DNA of 64,000 nucleotides, taken from Athripsodes cinereus. Taxonomy: Eukaryota > Arthropoda > Insecta > Trichoptera > Leptoceridae. Every line of letters begins with the position of its first letter. The first letter of the stretch is position 1. The position numbers and the translations under genes were made by a program. Below the pieces are notes generated by a model. The model was not told where the DNA came from. It did not search any database and saw nothing but the letters and a program-made list of their open reading frames with translations. Below are positions 57,093 to 64,000 of the stretch, one piece after another. Location: the NCBI GenBank assembly GCA_947579605.1, contig OX388322.1:10540001-10604000 (forward strand), in the 5' to 3' direction.

Positions 57093-57370
57093 ATTACTCT
57101 GTGGAGTCCCCGGTAAAGAATATGGCAGCCACTCTTTTCTGTAACTTTTCGTGTCTCCTGTAAAAGATAAGTACTTGTAAAATGTACCGTTTTTAAACGG
57201 ATGATTTGCATGTTACATGCAGCTTTTCCGCTAGCTGAACAAAAAAAATATATCTTCATTTCAGCAATGAGGTTAGATTCAGTATTAGATTTTTTTTGAT
57301 AGCGTAGAGAGGATGATCTTTTTGATCATCATATTATACAAGAAGTCTACTGTCTACCCAACTCGTGAAA
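57093..57370 (-). repeat. Repeat X with scrambled middle
   Basis: Reverse orientation: TGTGGAGTCCCCGGTAAAGA, CCACTCTTTTCTGTAACTTT, TCGTGTCTCCTGTAAAAG, TTGCATGTTACATGCAGC, then ATCTTCATTTCAGCAATGAG and CTACTGTCTACCCAACTCGT. The blocks are out of the usual order, which suggests rearrangement or two overlapping copies. A small GATGATC/GATCATC hairpin lies at about 57313-57331. Confidence 0.65.
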
Positions 57371-57401
57371 AATTATGCAATTTAATATAATGATTAAAAA
57401 T

Positions 57402-57470
57402 ATATTTATATTTTTATATATATGAATAGAGAATAGAATATTTATATTTTTATATATATGAATAGAGATC
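57402..57470 (+). repeat. Two-copy tandem repeat, about 37-bp period
   Basis: TATTTATATTTTTATATATA and TGAATAGAGA occur at 57402 and again at 57439, separated by ATAGAA. It is a simple AT-rich duplication. Confidence 0.8.
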
Positions 57471-58176
57471 AGATTTTAGATTTAATCAAAATTAATAATT
57501 TTGCAAAATAAACACATGAATTAAAAATATTTTATTGCATTCATGCATCTACATACTTATAGACACTTCAAAGATTATCTACGTAGAAATAAAATAAAAA
57601 ATCCGATATTGAATGTTGACTCTCTAGATTCCTGCATAATAATTTCAATAAAACAATCTCAAAGCAAGCATACACATATAAATTTTAGTACTGTTATGAT
57701 ATTATAAGCTAGGTATATTTAAAATATAACATTTCTACTAACTAGAAGTACTTTTAAATCGTACCAATTATTTATTACATATTGGTTAATAACTGTACAA
57801 TGTCACTGCATCGTATTATAGCTGTTGAAGGAGAATATTTTTCACATTTATTTCTTGCTTTAGAGATTTGTGACTTCCTGATTCTCTGAAAAAAAATACT
57901 TGTTAGCAATCAATCTTTATTTTTATGCAGACGTATAATTTAATGAAATACAGCTGGTGTATATAACTGTCTTGTGTTTATAACGTCTCTGTGGTACAAG
58001 AGAAAATATAATCTTGACTGTGTCACGTTTTGAGAAATTTCAACGATATCTACTTGACATAACTTTTAATACTTACATTGTACTCGATAAGTTGGACAAT
58101 CCTTTTTCACTACACATTTTCCCCAATTACTATTATGATATCAGAGATCTATGAGGATATATTGGATGAATTTGGG
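57471..58176. other. AT-rich DNA, no feature seen
   Basis: No recognisable structure. Confidence 0.5.
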
Positions 58177-58676
58177 CTAATTCCGAATACATACATACAT
58201 ACATCTTCTTCTCCTTGTCCTAGTTGGGTCGGGGGCCCATTGCGCCTAGGTACTTCCTCCAGAGATCCCTGTCCACTGCTGCTTCCAGGACCTCTGGCCA
58301 CTCCAAACCAAACCTTTCAACACACAAGTTTGACACCTGCCCTTGCCAGCTTCTTCTAGGACGGCCAACCGGTCTTCTGCCCTCTCCCACAGCCTCCAAA
58401 GATCTAAGTGGTAGTCTGTCTTCTGGCATGCGGAGAACGTGATCCAGCCATCGCAACTGCGACCTCTCTATATGCAGGAGTACCGGTTCTACCTTGAGAG
58501 CCTCACGAACATACGTATTCCTTATACGGTCTCTCAATGACACACCAGCCACTCCCCTGAGGAACCGCATTTCTGCTGCCTGTAACCTTGATCTCACGTT
58601 CTCTGTGAGCATCCAAATCTGGTGTCCATATGTGAGGATAGGGCGGTATATTGTCTTAAATATCTAATTCCGAATA
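58177..58676 (-). mobile_element. 5'-truncated LINE (family D) with perfect 13-bp TSD
   Basis: The insert at 58190-58663 is open on the minus strand throughout: IFKTIYRPILTYGHQIWMLT, RLQAAEMRFLRGVAGVSLRD, RIRNTYVREAL, SQLRWLDHVLRMPEDRLPLR, RRPVGRPRRSWQG, DRDLWRKYLGAMGPRPN and stop. ILTYG and LRW..HVLRMP mark the region after the reverse transcriptase. A (TATG)n tail is at 58190-58203. CTAATTCCGAATA flanks both ends (58177-58189 and 58664-58676). There are no stops in about 150 codons and the TSD is perfect, so this is one of the youngest insertions here. Confidence 0.95.
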
Positions 58677-59208
58677 TAGATTCAAATTTTTATTAAAAAA
58701 TATAATTTTCTCAAAAGGTTTTTGTGTTAATGTGTGTGGCAATCAAATCATTAAAATATGAAGAAAAAAAATGAAAAAAGCAAATAAAAAAATATTATAA
58801 ATTTTACAACTTCGAAGAAAAGTTATTCTGTAAAATGCTGTAAAAACATAAATGTAACTTCAGACATTTTATTCTCTCTATGAATTTATACCCATGTTTA
58901 CAGTATAATTAATTTATTTGTATATTTACGGCGCATTTAATTATGTTTTACTGTCTATATTTACTTTTCTAATTACATTTTCTAATGTTAATTATCGTTT
59001 AAACGCGATGTTTAGTATCAATAAGAATATTATATGCTTTAAAACATCTGATGTTACATAATACAATTTACAATTTAACATTAAAAAAAAACATTTTTAT
59101 TTCACTGGATGAAACTAATATCACCAACGAATGTGTGTAGTAGATTAATATGATAATAAATATCACTTTTTTCATATACTTAGCACAGATTAGTAAAATT
59201 TATTTATT
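58677..59208. other. AT-rich DNA, no feature seen
   Basis: No recognisable structure. Confidence 0.5.
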
Positions 59209-59462
59209 CTATGGAGTACCCGATAAAGAATAGGTCTCCTATTTTTACACATGTTTTCGAGTGATCTGCAAAAGCAGGTATTCGAAAAACCTCACATATA
59301 AGACAATTAACATCTACAATTCAAAGGTAAGGCGTGCCACTCATCCTGAATTTTACGTATTCTCATTTTTTATTGGTACAAAGAGGACTATCTGCATGTT
59401 TATTTATTGCAGTTAATACGCTGGTTTCCTTACTTGTGGGATGCCGTGATAGTATAGTAAGT
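59209..59462 (-). repeat. Repeat X, full-length copy
   Basis: Reverse orientation from end to end: TATGGAGTACCCGATAAAGA, TTTCGAGTGATCTGCAAAAG, CATCTACAATTCAAAGGTAA, GCGTGCCACTCATCCTGAAT, TTTTTTATTGGTACAAAGAG, GACTATCTGCATGTTTATTT, ACTTGTGGGATGCCGTGATA and GTATAGTA. A small insertion of about 35 bp (GTATTCGAAAAACCTCACAT and following) lies between two conserved blocks. Confidence 0.8.
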
Positions 59463-60449
59463 AGAAGTAGTATACTAGTGAAATTTTCATATTAATAAAA
59501 CAATTATCCAAACAATAAAATTGTGTTCTTTTTATATTTCATATGATGAATATGTGGTTTAGCACACCAAAAATTATAGAAAAATAATGATATAGGTACC
59601 TTCCTACTGATTATTGATGAAATTATTTTATTATAGTGAATATTTCTAAAAGTATTTCCTTAGAAAAAATGGTCTACTTTTAAACATATTCTTAATGACA
59701 TGACTCAATCATTGTCTGGACAATACCTTAAATAAAAATTAAAATCTCTCTTGTGTCGTGGATTAAAATATTAATACCTAAGTAAAACATTAAGATAAAT
59801 AATTATGCGATAAGTGAGTACCTTCCGTATAAAATAAATAAACGAAATCCTTATGGAAGTAAATGCTGCAAATTCACGAATGTTCGGGGTGATTAACTTA
59901 TTCACCTTGAAATTTACAAAGTCACCAGCACGAGTCATGTGGGGCATGACCCATATTGTGATATTTACAATATGTATATATAATATATTTACTTTAATAA
60001 TAACAATAAATACAACATACATTTCGATTCGTACCGCCTGCCTTTTGTTATTAAGTATAGCTGATATCGATCGTGTCTTACCTTTTGTAGAAGAGTCTCG
60101 GACGTCTTATCTTATTTATGAAGGTACACAACTGGACAAAGCTTAAAAAGTACAAAGTACATTACAAAAATAAAGCGGCATCCCAATTTAAAATCAATGT
60201 TCTCTTACATATATCATGGATTTATTGGAACAAGTTTTTTCAAATAAAAGTAAATCATTTGATTTTATACATACGAGTTTCCTTAGAAATGGCACTTAAT
60301 ACATTACTCGTATGCAATATTGAAAATGCTAGAATATACAATAGTTTTATTTAGGTAAATTAAGGAGGTCTCTAATACTGATGTTAGTAAAATCTTATAT
60401 TTAGGCCACATTGTGTGAAGCAATGCCGTCTTTTGTAATTAATAATAGA
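59463..60449. other. AT-rich DNA; weak exon-like segment on minus strand
   Basis: On the minus strand at about 60083-60143, an acceptor (TTTGTACTTTTTAAG) and a donor (AAAAG|GTAAGACA) bound 61 nt with one open frame (FVQLCTFINKIRRPRLFYK). The sequence is not recognised. A 97-codon plus-strand ORF overlaps it and is also unassigned. Small GTCATG/CATGAC and CATATTG/CAATATG hairpins lie at 59935-59975. Confidence 0.3.
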
Positions 60450-60640
60450 AGGCAAAATTGAGGGACGTCGTGGAGTAGGAAAAAACAGATGTTGTGGCTG
60501 CGCAATATACGACAGTGGACTCGTATACCGCAGGTGGAAAAACTGGTCCACAGGATAAGATAACGTTCTCCAGAATGATCACCAACATCGGGGAGAACTA
60601 ATATAGCAATGAGAGAGGAAGAAAATTGGAGGTCTTCATC
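60450..60640 (+). mobile_element. LINE C-terminal remnant
   Basis: The plus strand reads IEGRRGVG, and after a one-base shift QMLWLRNIRQWTRIPQVEKL, VHRIR and stop. It then shifts again into ITNIGEN. The GRRGVGRKQMxWLRNIRQW block is the conserved end of an insect LINE ORF2. The copy is broken by at least two indels. Confidence 0.75.
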
Positions 60641-60845
60641 AAAGCTAGATACAAGAGGAGACGATTCTGAAGAGGTCATCAAAACAGGATACATGACAAC
60701 AGGAGCGCTTACATTACTACAAAGGAGACCAGCTGGCTTGCGTTCACGAGGTAGACTACCAAAAAGGTGGAAAGATAGCTGATCCTCGGGTGTCACAAGA
60801 GGGAACAAACCAAAGGAATAGGGCAATGATACAAGAAGAAGAAAG
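60641..60845 (+). mobile_element. Second LINE C-terminal remnant with (AAG)n end
   Basis: EEVIKTGYMTTGALTLLQRR and PAGLRSRGRLPKRWKDS read openly, then a stop. GRxxKRWKD is the usual LINE end motif. A CAAGAAGAAGAAAG tail follows at 60828-60842, like the tail at 10160-10174. Confidence 0.65.
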
Positions 60846-61189
60846 TATCTAATATCAAATTCATAGTAAAAATTGTTCACCAAATAAAGATAGTCAAAAA
60901 ATAACCTAACACAGTTCAAAAAGAGCTTTCGTTTTTATTTAAAAAAAAAACGATCTATTTTTCTTGGGATATTGTGCATAAACTGAACTTGATGAATCTA
61001 AACATAAAGTACTTACACTTTTTTATTCAAAAACAAAAGTTTTACAATTTATACTAGGTACACGTTTATATCTGTCTTTATTTAGGTGGTGATGTCTGAA
61101 AACAAAGAGCATCTATCCACATATACATGATATTATGCATATGTTAATCGTTACCAATTTTTTCTAAAAAACATTTTATCAATCCAGCT
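60846..61189. other. AT-rich DNA, no feature seen
   Basis: No recognisable structure. Confidence 0.5.
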
Positions 61190-61262
61190 TTGAACTGAAT
61201 TCACGACCTCGGAGTTACAATTTATGAGTTTGCTGACCGATACATGCAAGGTCTGTCAATTA
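61190..61262 (-). mobile_element. Possible SINE head, decayed
   Basis: On the minus strand TGTATCGGTCAGCAAACTC and GAGGTCGTGAATTCAG stand at A-box/B-box spacing, similar to the SINE heads elsewhere. The body is not recognisable. Confidence 0.4.
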
Positions 61263-61364
61263 ATATAGATGTATTAATTAACGACTGTCTATAAATTTAA
61301 TCGAATTTAACAATAATTCAACATCACAAAAAAATGTCACAGACACAAGGAAATATAAAGCACT

Positions 61365-61392
61365 GGGGGGGGGGGGGGGGGGGGGGGGGGGG
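61365..61392 (+). repeat. G28 homopolymer
   Basis: Twenty-eight consecutive guanines lie in an AT-rich background. It can form G-quadruplexes, and its length is probably variable. A 13-G run is at 33761-33773. Confidence 0.9.
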
Positions 61393-61454
61393 AGTACTCC
61401 CAAAGCGGATCTTATCTAGAATCTTATTTTATCTATTTTTGAAAATACGCTTCG

Positions 61455-61575
61455 TTCTTTACCGTACACTGTTTATAAGCAATTATACACAATAATACAT
61501 CCAAAATGGGTGCAATCAATATGCAGATGGTGAGTTAATTACAAAAAATGCGTTTCTTCCAACTAACCCAATTTA
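61455..61575 (-). mobile_element. LINE 3' end, diverged
   Basis: On the minus strand GGGTTAGTTGGAAGAAACGC, ATTGATTGCACCCATTTTGG and ATTATTGTGTATAATTGC follow the pattern of 7519-7650 and 30296-30440. Confidence 0.5.
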
Positions 61576-61704
61576 TCTTACTGTGCTGTAATCTTGCCAC
61601 TTTTGTATAATATTTCGTATTTTTCAGACTAAACGGCCTAAAATTTCAACATTTTAAATAATACCAAATCAAATGATTATCATAAGTAGGCACTAATTTG
61701 ACTT

Positions 61705-61865
61705 TTGTAAGACACTCGTGTAAAACATTAATCATCTGCAATTATACAGCGATGAGATTCATCATTAAATAATATTATTAGCACAAAGAGGACGTCTGTT
61801 GGTAAAATGCAAATAGCCTGCTGATTACCTCAGTTATGGGTAAATGTCGTGATTGTTTGAATAGA
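61705..61865 (-). repeat. Repeat X, diverged copy
   Basis: Reverse orientation: TGTAAGACACTCGTGTAAAA, ATCATCTGCAATTATACAGC, GATGAGATTCATCATT, GCACAAAGAGGACGTCTGTT, CAGTTATGGGTAAATGTCGT and GATTGTT. Confidence 0.6.
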
Positions 61866-62679
61866 TACATAGATAAAATATATAAGAGTAGGCTCTAGAT
61901 TGAGACGGTATCGGAAGTAACCCTCTATATTTTTCTTGCACCTACTTTTAGAGGGTCAATAATAGTACAAGGAGGTCACTGTTTGCCATATCTTGCAGTA
62001 GTAAGTAGTTGATGATTCGACCGTACCATATTTGGATCACTTCCCGTCTCGCAAATGACCTTGCTATGTACCAAACGTGATACGAACTTAACAATACATT
62101 GAATATGGCCAATCATATTATTGTTATAAATACAATAATATTCATGTTATGCCTACATTATTGTTTAACAGAAAATACCTAAGTACCGATTAAGTTTGTA
62201 TATTATATTATAACCTAGACCTAGAAATTCTATACTAAATTAACACTTCAATTAATTCACGATAATACGAGTACTAATAACATAACGGCTTAATATTTCA
62301 ATTCGGAAAGGTTATTCAGAATGGGTGGCATGATTCATATTAGTTATCTGAGTACCGGATTTAGATCATATTAGGTAAGAACCCTGAGATGCAAACACAT
62401 AATTTAATTTTCATAAAAACAATGATTGAGTTTTCGAAATTATAGACGCAAGCATACGAACACTGCAGATATATTATAAATTATTCACAGCTTCCTTCGC
62501 CATCATCAATGAATAGTCAGTCCAGACAATGAACAGTCCAGTGTGTATCAGGAAAAATTGAAACTCTTAAATCTAATTTTATCCCATTAAAAAATGGTGA
62601 ATTGTGGTTTCTCATATATCCTCAAACATCTCCAACACTCTCAAAGTAAGCAATATGCTTGTGTCTCTTCATTCTGTTT
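61866..62679. other. AT-rich DNA; repeat X word
   Basis: GTTATTCAGAATGGGTGGCA at about 62312 is a short repeat X match without extension. Nothing else was recognised. Confidence 0.45.
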
Positions 62680-62812
62680 TCAATCCTGTAGATTGGTTTG
62701 CAGCAAAGCCCTGCATCTTTCTTTTTCTTGCGTTCTATCCTGTGCGACCCTTTTCACCTCGTCGTATGATCCGCTGCTAATATCCTCGCATAAATCGTCG
62801 AGGTAGAAAAGT
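62680..62812 (-). mobile_element. LINE C-terminal fragment
   Basis: The minus strand reads YLDDLCEDISSGSYDEVKRV, then AQDRTQEKERCRALLQTNLQ and D with stop at about 62681. The VKxxAQDRxxxxxR block is a usual LINE ORF2 end. It is open over about 41 codons and is truncated upstream. Confidence 0.7.
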
Positions 62813-62894
62813 ACCTACTGGTGAAACGGAGCAACCTTGCTTAATTTTGGATTCCTTCTCATCATCACCGCATCTGAAATATTTTAAAAGTGGA

Positions 62895-62985
62895 GCAAAA
62901 GTGGAACTTGAACACGGGACCTTTAGATTGAAAATCTGAGACTTACCATTGAGCGTACCGATTGCCTTATTGATGTCACTATGTG
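62895..62985 (-). mobile_element. tRNA-derived SINE head or tRNA pseudogene
   Basis: On the minus strand AGGCAATCGGTACGCTCAAT, GGTAAGTCTCAG, an anticodon-like ATTTTCAATCT and GTCCCGTGTTCAAGTTCC (B box) occur at tRNA spacing. Only the head is clear. It looks like a SINE promoter region or tRNA-derived fragment and not a functional tRNA gene. Confidence 0.55.
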
Positions 62986-63659
62986 AATAACTTTACATGT
63001 ACTTTCCACTTTTCTAAAATAAAAATAAAAATTATATTTGAGAAATCGAGTTAATCTTGCACATCAATAATACAATTTATTGTCAATGATTCTTTATTAT
63101 TTTCAAAGCAAAGCACCCGAGTGACTCATGAACATTATTTACATTGAGAAATAATAAATATATATATCACTCTACAAATAAGTTAATTTAATTTAAATAC
63201 TTTAAGATGTGTTAATTAACTTAACAATACATAATATATAATAATTGCTTTACTTGATTCATTGTTCTGATACAGTTGACAATAATGATGATATTATAAA
63301 TTGCAAAGGCGCAAGGTTGGCTGACCTGGATGTTCGCTGATTCGAACGAGGACATCGCGTTACAATCACAAGAAAAGATAGATACAATTATATTATTGTC
63401 ACAACTCCAGTTTCTTTGTGTTCTTGCATTTGTTTGTTTATAAAACAAATAATACGGAATTCTGGAGAGACTACATTAAATGTCTACATTTGTATCTTTT
63501 ATTTTACGACTTGTGAAATTTCTTGCAGATACGGTTTTAGTCAAAATTTTTGTTTTTGTTATGTTTCAGTATAACTTTCAGTTAATATATATATATATCA
63601 GTATTATTGCAAACTAAAGAAAAGAAACTAAATCAATACTGCTACGAGTACTACTACAC
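62986..63659. other. AT-rich DNA with a short (TA)n
   Basis: (TA)n occurs at about 63583-63598. No gene was recognised. Confidence 0.5.
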
Positions 63660-63825
63660 CGAAATAAATAAAACAAGTGTTTTATTCTACAAATTATGAG
63701 GAGATTGTCAATCTGACAGTTGTAGATCTACAACTGTCAGATTGACAATCTCCTCATAAGACGAAAGACGTCTCTCTCATAAATTAAATCAATAGTAGAA
63801 TAAAACACTTGTTTTATTTATTTCG
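63660..63825. mobile_element. Foldback element with perfect 66-bp central palindrome
   Basis: 63694-63759 is a perfect palindrome centred in AGATCT, with arms beginning TTATGAGGAGATTGTCAATC. Outside it, 63660-63690 (CGAAATAAATAAAACAAGTG onward) is matched in reverse by 63795-63825. A 35-bp asymmetric insert (63760-63794) lies on the right side only, so the element is a nested inverted repeat with one added or unpaired segment. Confidence 0.9.
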
Positions 63826-63865
63826 ATATGGAATTCTACTACCTAAACACCGACACAGTGAATAC

Positions 63866-64000
63866 TTCTACACCATCACCGCATATCTCACAAGTGGGGT
63901 ATCTAGCAGACCAGCTGCATGTAAAAAACATGCAAGCTGTTTTCTCTATGCCAACAAAAAATAAGACATTCAGAATGGGTGGCAAACCTCATCGCTGAAT
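63866..64000 (+). repeat. Repeat X, cut by the window edge
   Basis: It begins ACACCATCACCGCATATCTC, ACAAGTGGGGTATCTAGCAG, ACCAGCTGCATGTAAAAAAC, then ATGCAAGCTG, TCTATGCCAACAAAAAATAA, GACATTCAGAATGGGTGGCA and AACCTCATCGCTGAAT. It is the best-conserved left two-thirds. GCATGTAAAAAACATGC is an internal hairpin. The right end lies beyond the window. Confidence 0.85.

Noticed and set aside
60083..60143. Minus-strand 61-nt coding exon
   Set aside because: The splice signals are fair but the 19-residue translation is unrecognisable. It was kept only as a note in the surrounding stretch.
59853..60146. 97-codon plus-strand ORF with hydrophobic stretch
   Set aside because: No family or start/splice support. 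The composition is AT-driven, and small hairpins account for part of the sequence.
60401..60919. 172-codon minus-strand ORF
   Set aside because: It is antisense to two LINE fragments with characteristic plus-strand motifs. The minus translation is leucine/serine-rich with no domain.
62895..62985. Functional tRNA gene
   Set aside because: A- and B-box-like words are present, but the acceptor stem does not pair convincingly and similar heads occur in SINEs of this window.
1..64000. CRISPR array, operon, prophage or viral genes
   Set aside because: The tandem repeats found have no spacer structure. All reverse transcriptase fragments are non-LTR type, with no gag, env, integrase or capsid motifs seen.

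Overview
The window looks like nuclear DNA of an arthropod, most likely an insect. It is very AT-rich and has no operons, no ribosome-binding sites and no long uninterrupted host genes. It is packed with short 5'-truncated LINEs that encode insect-type reverse transcriptase C-termini, plus tRNA-derived SINEs, hAT-like and foldback MITEs, and frequent TAGGTACCTAC-like words. Those words are common in lepidopteran and aphid DNA, but I cannot settle the order from sequence alone.

The only host coding sequence I recognise is one 134-nt exon on the minus strand (32685-32818), bounded by AG and GT. It encodes the first membrane-segment region of signal peptidase complex subunit 2 (SPCS2/Spc25). No other exon of that gene was found by eye, so its introns are long or extend past the window. 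Splice signals alone suggest noncoding exons on the plus strand at 1127-1214 and 42654-42723, and a small ATG-bearing exon at 54323-54356. These may belong to one long-intron plus-strand transcript.

The rest is a layered transposon record. At least twenty LINE fragments from several families are present, and many have exact target-site duplications (TSDs: 5540/5790, 8214/8574, 9668/10172, 17210/17579, 42393/42507, 48046/48255, 58177/58664). One LINE (35653-35957) carries the inverted 5' segment expected of twin priming, inside an almost perfect TSD. One intact half reverse transcriptase with YADD lies at 20693-21745. Two hAT-like MITEs (10633-11160 and 25436-25939) have different ends and 8-bp TSDs but share interior sequence. 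Long near-perfect hairpins lie at 4455-4657, 12836-12972, 46476-46706 and 63660-63825. A 44-bp minisatellite (5291-5912) and a foldback element (9498-10279) were each split by a LINE, which gives relative ages.

A dispersed noncoding repeat of about 200-260 bp ('repeat X' here) occurs at least ten times in both orientations and fits no class I can name. It runs off the right edge. There are no rRNA genes, CRISPR arrays, canonical tRNA genes or viral genes that I can support. Long stretches between features are AT-rich intronic or intergenic DNA in which I see nothing.
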